In this document: positions 25,053 through 34,031 of the stretch, in pieces | How the letters are laid out: each line of letters opens with the position of its first letter | How positions within the stretch are numbered: position 1 is the stretch's first letter | Assembly: GCA_964628195.1 (NCBI GenBank) | Contig: CAZVPF010000003.1 | Span: forward strand, 1 to 64,000 | Origin: CAZVPF01 sp964628195 | Lineage (GTDB): Bacteria; Planctomycetota; Phycisphaerae; Sedimentisphaerales; Anaerohalosphaeraceae | Direction of reading: 5' to 3' | Length of the DNA stretch: 64,000 nt | Position numbers and translations under genes: made by a program | The notes under the pieces: generated by a model | Database searches by the model: none | Told to the model about the DNA's origin: nothing | Seen by the model: the letters and a program-made list of their open reading frames with translations, nothing else

Positions 25053-26104
25053 TAATTACCGCCCTGCTGGTCCTCGCCTTCCTGACGCTGCTGTTTTGCG
25101 ATGTTGTCACGCATGTCGGTGTCGGCGTTTATATTTTTCATACGGTAATAGTCCATTATGCCGAGGTTGCCGCTTCTGAACGACTCTGCGATGGCCTTGG
25201 GGACTTCGGCTTCGGCGAGAACGACTTTTGCCCTGTTTTCCTGGACAAGTGCCTGCATTTCCTGCTCGCGGGCGACTGCCATAGCCCTTCGTTTTTCGGC
25301 TTCGGCCTGGGCGCGGCGTTTGTCGGCTTCGGCTTGGGCGGCCTGGAGTTTCGCACCGATGTTCTCGCCTACGTCGACGTCGGCGATGTCGATTGAGAGT
25401 ATCTCGAAGGCGGTTCCGGCGTCGAGGCCTTTTTGCAGAACCGCTTTTGAAATATTATCCGGGTTTTCCAACACCCTCTTGTGATTTATTGAGCTTCCGA
25501 TAGTGGTAACGATACCCTCGCCGACCCTGGCGATGATGGTTTCCTCGGTTGCCCCGCCAATGAGGCGTTCGATATTTGCCCGGACCGTTACGCGTGCCTT
25601 TGCCTTAAGCTGGATGCCGTCCTGGGCTACGGCGTCGACGGTTTCCTTGCCTTTTGTAGGGTCGGGGCAGTCGATAACTTTGGGGTTTACGCTGGTTTGA
25701 ACCGCGTCGAGGATGTCCCTGCCGGCAAGGTCGATTGCCGTGGCGGTGTCGTAAGTAAGGGTGATGTTGGCCCTGTTTGCGGCGATAAGGGCCTGTACGA
25801 CGTTCGGGACGCGTCCGCCTGCGAGGTAGTGACTTTCAAGCTGCTGGGTGGTCAGCTCAAGGCCGGCCTGGACGGCGGTTATCTTGCTGAGCACGATAGT
25901 TCGGGAATTGACCCGCCTGAGGGACATGCCGATAAGCTCGGTAAATTTGACCCTTGCACGCGAGAAGTTAGCCTGGAGCCATAACTTTATGAACGCGAGG
26001 AAGACAAGGATGAAGATAAGCGCGATTATCAAGAATATCACGCCAAGAACTAACAAAAGAATTTTGCCCGGTGTTGCCGCGAGTAAGCCCATTAGATCAA
26101 GCAT
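25052..26104 (-). CDS. floA: Flotillin-like protein FloA (SPFH family)
   Basis: A 350-residue membrane protein. An N-terminal hydrophobic hairpin ([31 protein letters not shown]) is followed by an SPFH domain with the FloA-specific [17 protein letters not shown], and a C-terminal region rich in Ala and Glu ([29 protein letters not shown]). FloA oligomerises into membrane microdomains in bacteria. It lies 15 bases after a short NfeD gene, the usual partner. The family length is about 330 residues, so this copy is complete. The last 30 residues ([20 protein letters not shown]) match FloA ends. Confidence 0.95.
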   Translation of the reverse strand: MLDLMGLLAATPGKILLLVLGVIFLIIALIFILVFLAFIKLWLQANFSRARVKFTELIGMSLRRVNSRTIVLSKITAVQAGLELTTQQLESHYLAGGRVPNVVQALIAANRANITLTYDTATAIDLAGRDILDAVQTSVNPKVIDCPDPTKGKETVDAVAQDGIQLKAKARVTVRANIERLIGGATEETIIARVGEGIVTTIGSSINHKRVLENPDNISKAVLQKGLDAGTAFEILSIDIADVDVGENIGAKLQAAQAEADKRRAQAEAEKRRAMAVAREQEMQALVQENRAKVVLAEAEVPKAIAESFRSGNLGIMDYYRMKNINADTDMRDNIAKQQRQEGEDQQGGN

Positions 26105-26119
26105 TTTAAGTCCCTTTCA

Positions 26120-26611
26120 TTAACTTTGCTGCACCATGCGGACGGTAAGTTGTGTTCCCTCCACCCTGATGACCTTTACTTTATTGTCTTTTTCAACATA
26201 TCCGGATTCCGCGACACATTCTACACGTTCACCGTCAAATTCACAAGTGCCGACCGGACGAAGGGCGGTAATTACTTGCCCGGTTTTGCCCAGAAGCTGC
26301 TGGAGCCTGTCATTGTCGGCGATTGCGTCGCCGCTTTTTCGCACAGGCGGGGCAAGCAGGACGCTTTTGCCGAAACTGGTGTGCGGCAGCATCTTATAAG
26401 CAAACCCTAAGGCGGTCGGTATTATAAGCACCGCTACGACCAGGCCTATCCAGCCCATCATAACGCTCTGGTTGAAGAATATCCATACCCCCCCTATCGC
26501 GCTTGCAAGGGCGAGAATGCTGAGTATTCCTCCGCTGGGGACGAATACCTCTGCGACTACCAAAGCGGCAGTGAGCAAAAACAACAATACAGCAAGTAAT
26601 ATCCAGCCCAT
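26120..26611 (-). CDS. Short NfeD-like membrane protein
   Basis: A 163-residue protein with three to four predicted membrane helices at the N-terminus (LLAVLLFLLTAALVVAEVFVPSGG) and a C-terminal OB-fold NfeD domain (LLGKTGQVITALRPVGTCEFDGERVECVAES). It starts one base after the long NfeD gene ends and precedes floA. NfeD proteins work with SPFH/flotillin proteins in membrane organisation or quality control. This short type lacks the protease domain and may act as an accessory to its longer neighbour. Confidence 0.88.
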   Translation of the reverse strand: MGWILLAVLLFLLTAALVVAEVFVPSGGILSILALASAIGGVWIFFNQSVMMGWIGLVVAVLIIPTALGFAYKMLPHTSFGKSVLLAPPVRKSGDAIADNDRLQQLLGKTGQVITALRPVGTCEFDGERVECVAESGYVEKDNKVKVIRVEGTQLTVRMVQQS

Positions 26612-26612
26612 T

Positions 26613-28232
26613 CTAAACTCCCTGTTCGGTTCTAACCTTACGCACCACTACCCTGTTGCCGTGAATTTCCTTTACTTCGATCTCTGTGCCCTTCTCGATG
26701 AACTCAGCGGCGGCGACGACGTCGACAAGCTCGTCAGCGAACATGGCTGTGCCTATGGGCCGCAGCGTCGAGGTTACCACCCCCCTGCTGCCTACCTTGA
26801 GTTTCTGGTTATCGCCGCGTGCCTGGTCGGGCATGTCCGTGCTTACCGGCGATGTCGCACCGCCGGGGCTCAGCGAAGGGGCGAGTATGAGTCCGCTCAT
26901 AAATTCCATTTTCGGAAGGAACCTGGCGACCAGCGCGGCGAGTATCACAAACCCGGTGACACCGCCTATAAGGCCGAGCATGCCGTTTAGGAATATGTCC
27001 CAGTCGATGTCGTTCCGGGGCCAGGGTATCTGGTCGGGGGTGTTCTTGACGAGCATTCCGAAAAGGCCGAGCATAAGGCATATTATACCGCTTATCCCGG
27101 CGATGCCGAAGCCGGGTATGACGAATATTTCCACGAGCAGGAGTATCAGTCCCACTATGACGGCAGCTATTTCTATCCAGTTGGCAAGGCCTACGAGGTA
27201 CTTGCTGCCGACGATTATTACACCGCAGGCGACGGCCAGTAGCGCGGGAATTCCGAGGCCGGGGGTGTTCAGCTCGACATAGACGCCGAGCAGGCAGAGC
27301 ATTATGAGTATGCTCATTACCGCCGGGGAGTTTATCCACCTCACCATCTGTTCAGACCAGAGCATAGGGTACTCTACGGGGCCTGCGGCAAAGCTTACGT
27401 CATACTGTTGGGTAAGGTAATCCATAACGCCTTGGAGGTTTTCCACCTCCGCACGGGCGATGCCGTACTCCCTGGCTACCGAAGAAGTCAGGGTCAGTAT
27501 TTCGTCTTCGGTGTCGACGAGTTTTTTCTCGTCGAGCGCGTATGTGTTCGGGTCGGTGGGCAGGTCCTCGGTCTCGAAGAACTCATACTGGCCTGTTCGG
27601 TTATTGAGCACCCTGTAGACCTCTATTTTCTGGGAGACCATCGCGAGGAGAAGTGCGTCGGGGTAGCCGTTTGCCTCGGCGGCGCGTTTGAAGGCGGCGC
27701 GGGTGAAGCTTTCGGCCTTTTCGCGTTCGACGCCCTCAAGCCGGCCGCCCATGACTATCGGTGCGCAGTCCCCTATCGTTGTGTTCTCGAGCATTATAAT
27801 ATCTTCGCAGGCGACGCTTATCATCGCTCCGGCGGATATGGCTTCGGTTGTGATGTAGGCGACGGTGTGGACCTCGTCCTTTATGTCGAGGATGAGGTAT
27901 TTTGAGATGTCGTCGGCGCTTTTGAGCAGGCCGCCATAGGTTTCTATCTGCAGGATGAGGTATTCGGCGCCGTTTTCCATGGCAAGCTCGCAGCGTCTTT
28001 TTATCGACTGGAACAGGCCGTCGTCTATCATTCCCTTGCAGGGTATCAGTGCTGCGGACGAATTTTCGAGCTTTTCAAGAGAACTGCCGCCGGTGAGTTC
28101 GTTTTTTTCAGCGGGTGCCCCACCCTGTTGAGTCTGCTGTGTTTGGGCGCATAAAATTCCCGGCCCTGTAAACATTAGCCAAAGGCACAAAAAAAATGCC
28201 GCCAAAAGAATTGTCCTGTTCCGATTATCCAT
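26613..28232 (-). CDS. nfeD: Long NfeD protein with ClpP-class serine protease domain
   Basis: A 539-residue protein. A signal peptide leads to a protease domain of the NfeD/SppA type: residues 129-137 read TEAISAGAM, with Ser133 as the likely nucleophile. Then come four to five membrane helices (residues about 310-440) and a C-terminal OB-fold (VGSRGVVTSTLRPIGTAMFADELVDVVA). An internal insert between residues 150 and 280 is larger than in minimal NfeD proteins. In archaea the domain cleaves stomatin tails; FloA downstream is the presumed partner here. The predicted promoter lies so close to the ATG that the mRNA may be leaderless, and no ribosome site is seen. Confidence 0.9.
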   Translation of the reverse strand: MDNRNRTILLAAFFLCLWLMFTGPGILCAQTQQTQQGGAPAEKNELTGGSSLEKLENSSAALIPCKGMIDDGLFQSIKRRCELAMENGAEYLILQIETYGGLLKSADDISKYLILDIKDEVHTVAYITTEAISAGAMISVACEDIIMLENTTIGDCAPIVMGGRLEGVEREKAESFTRAAFKRAAEANGYPDALLLAMVSQKIEVYRVLNNRTGQYEFFETEDLPTDPNTYALDEKKLVDTEDEILTLTSSVAREYGIARAEVENLQGVMDYLTQQYDVSFAAGPVEYPMLWSEQMVRWINSPAVMSILIMLCLLGVYVELNTPGLGIPALLAVACGVIIVGSKYLVGLANWIEIAAVIVGLILLLVEIFVIPGFGIAGISGIICLMLGLFGMLVKNTPDQIPWPRNDIDWDIFLNGMLGLIGGVTGFVILAALVARFLPKMEFMSGLILAPSLSPGGATSPVSTDMPDQARGDNQKLKVGSRGVVTSTLRPIGTAMFADELVDVVAAAEFIEKGTEIEVKEIHGNRVVVRKVRTEQGV

Positions 28233-28240
28233 AATTTTTA

Positions 28241-28269
28241 ATATTAATCTAACCCCGGTAAAGTTACAA
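28241..28269 (-). promoter_or_regulatory. Promoter of nfeD operon, very close to start codon
   Basis: On the minus strand TTGTAA (28264-28269) and TAATAT (28241-28246) with a 17-base spacer. The start ATG is at 28230-28232, only eight bases beyond the -10 box, so transcription would start at or next to the ATG. Confidence 0.5.
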
Positions 28270-28376
28270 GATAATTTATGACAAAAAAGACAGGGCTTGA
28301 CTTATAAGCTAATATTGGATTGGGGACGGGACTGCTGATCTGCGCAGAAGCAGTGCGCGGTGCTGATAATGAAAAG

Positions 28377-28451
28377 GGTGGAAGACGGGATTCGAACCCG
28401 CGACCCCCAGAACCACAATCTGGTGCTCTAGCCGACTGAGCTACTACCACC
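28377..28451 (-). tRNA. tRNA-His (anticodon GTG)
   Basis: A complete cloverleaf can be drawn. The D-stem is GCTC/GAGC, the anticodon stem CCAGA/TCTGG with loop TTGTGGT (anticodon GTG), the T-arm GCGGG-TTCGAAT-CCCGT, and the acceptor GTGGTAG/CTTCCAC. An extra 5' G faces C73, as required for histidine tRNA identity. The CCA end is not encoded. One U-U mismatch occurs at acceptor pair 5-68. It is upstream of the nfeD operon on the same strand. Confidence 0.95.
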
Positions 28452-28535
28452 GCAAAAATAATTAAACATATATAATATACTGTTTTTGGCTCGCTGTCAA
28501 CTGCTGGTAAAAAATAATTCGCCGCAGGGCAGGAA

Positions 28536-28564
28536 TAAAAAAGGCAGGCTTTTGAGGGCCTGCC
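28536..28564 (-). terminator. Intrinsic terminator after ppdK
   Basis: On the minus strand GGCAGGC (28558-28564) pairs with GCCTGCC (28543-28549) around an eight-base loop and is followed by TTTTTT. It lies 49 bases past the ppdK stop. Confidence 0.85.
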
Positions 28565-28612
28565 TTGGGTTTTTACATCTATCCAGGCTTTTGAGCCTTT
28601 GCGGGCATTTGG

Positions 28613-31366
28613 TTAGCTGTTTGCAACCACTGCCTGGGCGGCTGCGAGCCTTGCGATGGGCACACGGAACGGGGAGCATGAAACGTAGTTCAGGCCGACC
28701 CTGTAGCAGAAGTCTACGGAGCTTGGTTCGCCGCCGTGCTCGCCGCAGATGCCGCACTTGAGGTTGTTGCGTGTTTTGCGGCCGAGTGTAACTGCCATCT
28801 CGACGAGTTTGCCAACACCTGTCTGGTCGAGTGCCTGGAACGGGTCGGTGTCGTAGATGCCCTGCTCGACATATTCGCCGAGGAACTTGCCTGCATCGTC
28901 ACGACTAAAGCCCATTGTCATCTGTGTCAGGTCGTTGGTGCCGAAGCTGAAGAACTCTGCATCTTCTGCGACTTCGTCAGCGGTAAGAGCTGCACGGGGG
29001 ACCTCAATCATGGTGCCGACGAGGTACTTGATCTTGGCGGCCTTTTCCTTGAAGACCAGCTTGATCTCTTCTTCGACGTGTTCCTTGACGATCCTGAGCT
29101 CTTCTGCGGTGCCGATAAGCGGGATCATGATCTCGGGCAGAACCTTTTTGCCGGCTTTTTTAACCTTCAGTGCGGCTTCGATTATGGCCCTTGCCTGCAT
29201 GCGGTAGATAGCCGGGTATGTGATCGCCAAACGACATCCGCGGTGACCGAGCATCGGGTTGAACTCGTGTAAAGCTTCAACTTCCTGCTTGACCCTTGAG
29301 GGGCTGACACCGAGTCTTTGTGCCATTTCGGCCTGGCTTTTTTCGTCCTGCGGGAGGAACTCATGCAGCGGCGGGTCGAGCAGCCTTACTGTTACAGGCA
29401 GTCCGGCCATAGCCTTGAAGATACCCTCGAAGTCACTGCGCTGGTACGGCAGGAGCTTCTTGAGGGAGCCCTCGAACTGCTTTTTGGCGCCTGCGTACTT
29501 TTTCTCGATCACTTTCAGGGCGTCTTTGTCCTCAGCGGCTTCGTGAGATTCTCTGAGCATTGCAGCGTAATCGTCGGCGGCAAGGATCATTTCTCGAACC
29601 GCCCAGATGCGGTCGCCCTCGAAGAACATGTGCTCGGTACGACACAGGCCGATGCCTTCTGCGCCGAACTCGCGGGCACGTTTGGAGTCTTCTGGAGTGT
29701 CGGCGTTTGTTCTTACGCCGAGCGTGCGGACCTTGTCGCATATTTTCATGAAATTGCCGAAGTCACCGCTAAGCTCTGGAGGGACGGTGGGAAGCTGACC
29801 CTTCATTAACTGGCCTGAGGTTCCATCGAGGCTGATCCAGTCTCCTTCGGCAACGGTTGTTCCGTTTACGGTGAACTTTTTGCCCTTGTAGCTTATTTCG
29901 AGGTCACCAACGCCTGCGACGCAGCATTTACCCATTCCTCGTGCGACAACAGCAGCGTGGGATGTCATGCCGCCGCGTGCGGTGAGGATGCCCTCTGCAG
30001 CGTCCATTCCACCGATGTCTTCGGGGCTTGTCTCAATACGGACGAGGATGACTTTCTTGCCTTCGTCACGCCACTGCTCGGCTGTGTCGGCGTCGAATAC
30101 GGCCTGTCCGACCGCTGCGCCCGGTGAGGCTGGAAGACCTTTTGCGAGCACGTCGCGCTGTGCTTTTGAGTCGAACGATGGGTGCAGGAGCCTGTCAATT
30201 TGAGCGGGCTCGACACGCATGACGGCCTGTTTCTGGTTGATGAGTTTTTCCTTGAGCATGTCAACTGCGATTCTGACAGCGGCGGCTGCTGTACGTTTGC
30301 CGGTACGGGTCTGCAGTATGTAAAGCTTTCTTTCCTCGATGGTGAACTCGATGTCCTGCATGTCTTTGTAGTGCTTTTCGAGCCTTGTCATCAGGGAGGT
30401 CAGTTCCTTGTATGCCTTGGGCATTACGGTGTTGAGCTTCTTGAGCTCTATGGGGGTCCTTATGCCCGCAACGACATCTTCGCCCTGAGCGTTCATCAGG
30501 AACTCGCCATAGAATTCTTTCTTTCCTGTGCTGGGGTTACGTGTAAAGCACACGCCGGTGCCGCAGTCGTCGCCCATGTTGCCGAATACCATTGCCTGTA
30601 CGTTTACCGCTGTGCCGAGCAGGCCGGTTATGTTGTTGAGTTTACGGTAGCGGTCGGCACGGGGGTTGTGCCATGAGCTGAATACTGCGTTTATCGCCAG
30701 GTCAAGCTGCTTTCTGCCTTGCTGTGGGAACATCTTGCCGACGTTGTCTTTATAGACCTTTTTGTAGCCTTCCACAACATCTTTAAGCTGTTCGGCGGAA
30801 AGCTCGTTGTCGTTGTTGACTCCGGCTTTTTCTTTGGCCTTGTGGATTACTTCCTCAAACTTCTCGTGGTGACACCCCATAACGACGTCGCCGAACATGT
30901 CGATGAAACGTCGGTAAATGTCATAGGCAAAACGTGCGTTGCCGGTTTTTTCGATAATACCGTCTACAACAGTATCATTCAGTCCCAGATTTAAGACCGT
31001 GTCCATCATGCCGGGCATGGATACGGCCGCGCCGCTTCGGACCGACACGAGCAGCGGGTTGTCGTGGTCGCCGAGTTTCTTGCCCATCGCCTTTTCGAGC
31101 TTGGCAATATTATTGGATACCTGCTCATCCAGCCCATCGGGCCATTTGCATTTGTTCTCGTAGAACTCGGCGCAAGCCTCGGTGCTGATCGTAAATCCGG
31201 CAGGTACCGGGATGCCGATGTTGGTCATCTCGGCGAGGTTGGCGCCTTTACCGCCGAGAAGCTGCTTCATTTTGGTATTTCCTTCGGCTTTTCCGCTGCC
31301 GAAGAAGTATACCATCTTTTTAGCTTTTTTTGCTGTACTTTTCTTTTTTGCCTTTTTCTTGGCCAT
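28613..31366 (-). CDS. ppdK: Pyruvate, phosphate dikinase
   Basis: A 917-residue enzyme that interconverts pyruvate, ATP and phosphate with phosphoenolpyruvate, AMP and pyrophosphate. The nucleotide-binding domain starts VYFFGSGKAEGNTKMKQLLGGKGANLAEM. The phosphohistidine domain has ILTARGGMTSHAAVVARGMGKCCV, with the catalytic His in TSHAA. The PEP-binding barrel ends with LKCGICGEHGGEP, containing the catalytic Cys. The N-terminus has a short Lys-rich stretch (AKKKAKKKSTAKKAKK) before the conserved part, which is uncommon. AGGAGA precedes the ATG. The gene is monocistronic with a strong promoter and terminator. Confidence 0.97.
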   Translation of the reverse strand: MAKKKAKKKSTAKKAKKMVYFFGSGKAEGNTKMKQLLGGKGANLAEMTNIGIPVPAGFTISTEACAEFYENKCKWPDGLDEQVSNNIAKLEKAMGKKLGDHDNPLLVSVRSGAAVSMPGMMDTVLNLGLNDTVVDGIIEKTGNARFAYDIYRRFIDMFGDVVMGCHHEKFEEVIHKAKEKAGVNNDNELSAEQLKDVVEGYKKVYKDNVGKMFPQQGRKQLDLAINAVFSSWHNPRADRYRKLNNITGLLGTAVNVQAMVFGNMGDDCGTGVCFTRNPSTGKKEFYGEFLMNAQGEDVVAGIRTPIELKKLNTVMPKAYKELTSLMTRLEKHYKDMQDIEFTIEERKLYILQTRTGKRTAAAAVRIAVDMLKEKLINQKQAVMRVEPAQIDRLLHPSFDSKAQRDVLAKGLPASPGAAVGQAVFDADTAEQWRDEGKKVILVRIETSPEDIGGMDAAEGILTARGGMTSHAAVVARGMGKCCVAGVGDLEISYKGKKFTVNGTTVAEGDWISLDGTSGQLMKGQLPTVPPELSGDFGNFMKICDKVRTLGVRTNADTPEDSKRAREFGAEGIGLCRTEHMFFEGDRIWAVREMILAADDYAAMLRESHEAAEDKDALKVIEKKYAGAKKQFEGSLKKLLPYQRSDFEGIFKAMAGLPVTVRLLDPPLHEFLPQDEKSQAEMAQRLGVSPSRVKQEVEALHEFNPMLGHRGCRLAITYPAIYRMQARAIIEAALKVKKAGKKVLPEIMIPLIGTAEELRIVKEHVEEEIKLVFKEKAAKIKYLVGTMIEVPRAALTADEVAEDAEFFSFGTNDLTQMTMGFSRDDAGKFLGEYVEQGIYDTDPFQALDQTGVGKLVEMAVTLGRKTRNNLKCGICGEHGGEPSSVDFCYRVGLNYVSCSPFRVPIARLAAAQAVVANS

Positions 31367-31436
31367 TCGTCGATTCTCCTATTTTTTTTGTATCTCAACT
31401 ACACAATAAATCTCAGGGGGACTATAAACTCAGGCA

Positions 31437-31465
31437 AATATATTGCAGTTGTAAAGGAGTGTCAA
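31437..31465 (-). promoter_or_regulatory. Strong sigma70-type promoter for ppdK
   Basis: On the minus strand TTGACA (31460-31465) and TATATT (31437-31442) with a 17-base spacer. The leader to the ATG is about 64 bases. Confidence 0.7.
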
Positions 31466-31592
31466 CGTTAAAAAGGAATTTAAAAGGGGATTATTGGACA
31501 AATTTTAAAAAAATTGGTTCATTGTCCATTTATATTTTGGATATGGACAACTGTTCGGGGACAAAATTGTTAATGTCTTAGCTGTCAGAATT

Positions 31593-32294
31593 TCACGAGC
31601 CGGTGTTGGCTTGTGCGTACTCTTTCTGCAACTTTCCGAGACATCTTTCACAGCCGCACGCCCCCACCAGACGCAGAGATGACGAACCGAGAAGCGACCT
31701 TGTGTCCCTCAGGCGGGCGCCTTTTGCCTCGATCTGTCGCATTGCAACCTCTGCAGGGCCTTTCTCGACGTAACCGACGGCATCTGTAATAAGGGTAACA
31801 TTCTTTTTGCGGGCTAGCAGACCGAGAGCTGTAAATTTAATCGCACTTTCGACGGGCACACCTATGATTATAAACTCATCTGCGCGGAGTTCACTGAAAA
31901 CCCGGTCTGCGCGGGGCTCGTCGAAGGGATCCTCGCAGCGTTTGTTTAGAATAATCTGGTCGTACTCGCGGAGTATGTCGCGCGGCAGGTCAGTCGAGCC
32001 GTCCGCGGGGAATTCCTTGTGCCTGTTTCTGAGTGTGTAAGAGACCTTGTTATGGCCGGGTGTATCGGCGAGACAGTAGTTTCGACCTGCCAGGCCGCGT
32101 TGGTCATATTCCTGGGCGGTGGAGATAACGCGGATATTCTTATGCCTTGACCAGGCGAAAACCCTGCGGATGTTGGCAAGTACCCGGCGGTGGTTGCGGA
32201 TATTGCACGCCCCGGAAGAAAAAAGGAAGTCGGCTTGGGTGTCAATGTCGACCAGTACGCGTCTTCTTCTAAGTGTAATTACGGGCCTTATCAT
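31593..32294 (-). CDS. Isochorismatase/nicotinamidase-fold protein lacking the catalytic Cys
   Basis: A 233-residue protein with the cysteine hydrolase fold: VLVDIDTQADF (Asp18 of the triad), IILNKRCEDPF (Lys118) and FIIIGVPVESAIKFTALGLLA. In nicotinamidase-type enzymes the last segment reads GvxxDvCv; here Ala151 stands at the Cys position. The N-terminus is Arg-rich and the C-terminus has CGCERCLGKLQKEYA, with a C-x2-C. The fold call is secure, the activity is not. It may be a binding or regulatory protein, or use another nucleophile. It is alone on its strand, with a palindrome 26 bases upstream. Confidence 0.8.
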   Translation of the reverse strand: MIRPVITLRRRRVLVDIDTQADFLFSSGACNIRNHRRVLANIRRVFAWSRHKNIRVISTAQEYDQRGLAGRNYCLADTPGHNKVSYTLRNRHKEFPADGSTDLPRDILREYDQIILNKRCEDPFDEPRADRVFSELRADEFIIIGVPVESAIKFTALGLLARKKNVTLITDAVGYVEKGPAEVAMRQIEAKGARLRDTRSLLGSSSLRLVGACGCERCLGKLQKEYAQANTGS

Positions 32295-32319
32295 TTATTG
32301 CCCTTTCGCACATAAGACT

Positions 32320-32333
32320 AATTAGTACTAATT
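32320..32333. promoter_or_regulatory. 14-bp palindrome upstream of the hydrolase-fold gene
   Basis: AATTAGTACTAATT is a perfect palindrome 26 bases before the start of the minus-strand gene and 175 bases before trmB. It could be an operator for either gene; the AT-rich content makes chance plausible. Confidence 0.35.
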
Positions 32334-32507
32334 CTTAATACGCGGGTACAGTTGGACTGTTCCGCCAAAAAACGTTGTATATAGAAACATACCCCCCTTG
32401 CATCGGAGCTTATCGGGCTTGACTTTAAATGCAATTAAACGCAAAATAGTCCTTTCCTTGACTCTTTGTTATTAACAGTCCGGTAAAATACTGATTCGTT
32501 GCAAGAA

Positions 32508-33176
32508 ATGAGCAAAAAAATACTAAAAAATTACAAAAAAATATCAATTGAGCCCAAAAACCTGCCTGAAACGCTGAATTTTTCCGAGATATTCGGACGA
32601 TCGGGGCCGGTCCATTTCGAGATCGGGTCGGGAAAAGGGACATTTATAGTGGAACAGGCCAAAGCATATCCTGAAATAGACTTTTTCGGTGTCGAGTGGG
32701 CGAACAAATTCTATAAGTACGCTGTCGACCGTGCGGGAAGGTGGGGTCTTGAGAATGTGCGTCTTATAAGGACGGATGTGGCGTGGCTGCTGGGTGAGCA
32801 TGTGGGCGATGAGACGGTGGATTTTTTTCACGTTTATTTCCCTGATCCCTGGCCCAAGAAGCGGCATAATAAGCGGCGATTTATTAACGATGGGAATTTT
32901 GCAGAGCTTCTTCGGTGTTTGAAGTCTGGGGGGCGAATACAGATAGCTACGGACCACGCGGATTATTTTGAACAGATAAGCGAAGTGCTCGATAGGCAGC
33001 TTATTGCTGGCAATATAGTTCGGGCGGAGTTTATACGGGCTGCAGGTGCGAATGAAGGTGAAATAGTGGGAACTAATTATGAGCGAAAGTACCTTATTGA
33101 GGGCAGGGATGTTTATACTGCTGCGGCGGTGAAGGTTTGCCCCCCTGCCGGGAAGGACAAGGTTGTTAATGATTGA
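32508..33176 (+). CDS. trmB: tRNA (guanine-N7)-methyltransferase TrmB
   Basis: About 222 residues. FEIGSGKGTFIVEQA is the SAM-binding motif I and FHVYFPDPWPKKRHNKRR is the family hallmark; IATDHADYFEQ follows as in all TrmB proteins. The enzyme makes m7G46 in tRNA variable loops. The ATG at 32508 begins the conserved protein; an upstream TTG is possible. The stop codon overlaps the rsmG start by eight bases, so two RNA methyltransferases form a pair. The leader before the conserved part (KKILKNYKKISIEPKNLPE) is Lys-rich. Confidence 0.95.
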   Translation: MSKKILKNYKKISIEPKNLPETLNFSEIFGRSGPVHFEIGSGKGTFIVEQAKAYPEIDFFGVEWANKFYKYAVDRAGRWGLENVRLIRTDVAWLLGEHVGDETVDFFHVYFPDPWPKKRHNKRRFINDGNFAELLRCLKSGGRIQIATDHADYFEQISEVLDRQLIAGNIVRAEFIRAAGANEGEIVGTNYERKYLIEGRDVYTAAAVKVCPPAGKDKVVND

Positions 33177-33870
33177 GATAAGCTTTGATATGGACACGCT
33201 GAACGGTGGGATTAAGGAAAAGCTGCGGTTATTCTCCGATATGCTTATTGAGGAAAACAAGCACCAGAACCTGACGCGGATAACCGAGCCTGGGGAAATA
33301 TGGGTGCGGCATTACGAAGATTCGCTGATTGCGCTTGAGGTTGTTGGGGGAGAAGATGAGAACTTGAAGGTTGCGGATATTGGCTCGGGGGCGGGACTTC
33401 CGGGGCTTGCTGTCGCAATAGCCAGGCCGAATTGGGAGGTTTTGTCTGTCGAGGCGACGGGGAAAAAGGCGATGTTCCAGAATATGGTTGTAGAGCGGCT
33501 GGGGCTGGATAATGTTACGGTTATGAATTCCCGGGCTGAAAAGCTGGCAGGGTTCGGTCAATACCGGGAAAGCTTTGATATTGTTTTAGCTCGGGCCGTG
33601 GGACATTTGCGTATAATTGCCGAGATCGGGCTGCCTTTTCTGAAGATTGGCGGCAGAGTTATCGCCCACAAAGGGGGCAGGGCCGAGCAGGAACTGCCGG
33701 AGTCGGCGGGGACGATAAAAACCGTCGGCGGTAAAGCTTCAGGGCAGGTCGGGTATAAACTCAGCGGTATAGAGGATTCTGATTTTCGGCTGGTTGTTTT
33801 GGAAAAGTCAAAAAAAACACATGTGAAATTCCCGAGACCTTACATGGACATCAAGGCCAGGCCGGTTTAA
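33169..33870 (+). CDS. rsmG: 16S rRNA m7G527 methyltransferase RsmG
   Basis: About 233 residues. LKVADIGSGAGLPGLAVAIARPNWEVLSVEATGKKAMF is the RsmG SAM-binding and catalytic region, and the N-terminal EENKHQNLTRI matches the family (N-L-T). FDIVLARAVGHL is the post-II motif. RsmG methylates G527 in 16S rRNA and its loss gives low-level streptomycin resistance. The ATG at 33169 has GGAAGG upstream and overlaps the trmB end. No parA/parB or gidA lies next to it, unlike in many genomes. Confidence 0.95.
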   Translation: MIEISFDMDTLNGGIKEKLRLFSDMLIEENKHQNLTRITEPGEIWVRHYEDSLIALEVVGGEDENLKVADIGSGAGLPGLAVAIARPNWEVLSVEATGKKAMFQNMVVERLGLDNVTVMNSRAEKLAGFGQYRESFDIVLARAVGHLRIIAEIGLPFLKIGGRVIAHKGGRAEQELPESAGTIKTVGGKASGQVGYKLSGIEDSDFRLVVLEKSKKTHVKFPRPYMDIKARPV

Positions 33871-33949
33871 ACCTTTGATATTAAAGCTCTTATGCAGGAA
33901 AAGTATTGCCTTAAGGCCCTTTTTGCTGGGGTGCTGCCGCACTAAAAAC

Positions 33950-33978
33950 TTGACATATTATTCAATCAAGTATATAAT
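33950..33978 (+). promoter_or_regulatory. Perfect-consensus sigma70 promoter
   Basis: TTGACA (33950-33955) and TATAAT (33973-33978), spacer 17 bases: an exact match to the sigma70 consensus in all twelve positions. The start codon of the secreted beta-helix gene follows after about 53 bases, with GGAGG before it. Confidence 0.8.
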
Positions 33979-34031
33979 AATTTCTGGACGGTAAGGAAAT
34001 AAAAAGCAGTCTTTTCTATGGAGGTTTTGTG

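Noticed and set aside
33909..33925. GCCTTAAGGC followed by CTTTTT after rsmG as a terminator
   Set aside because: Stem of three G-C pairs around TTAA is too weak to call.
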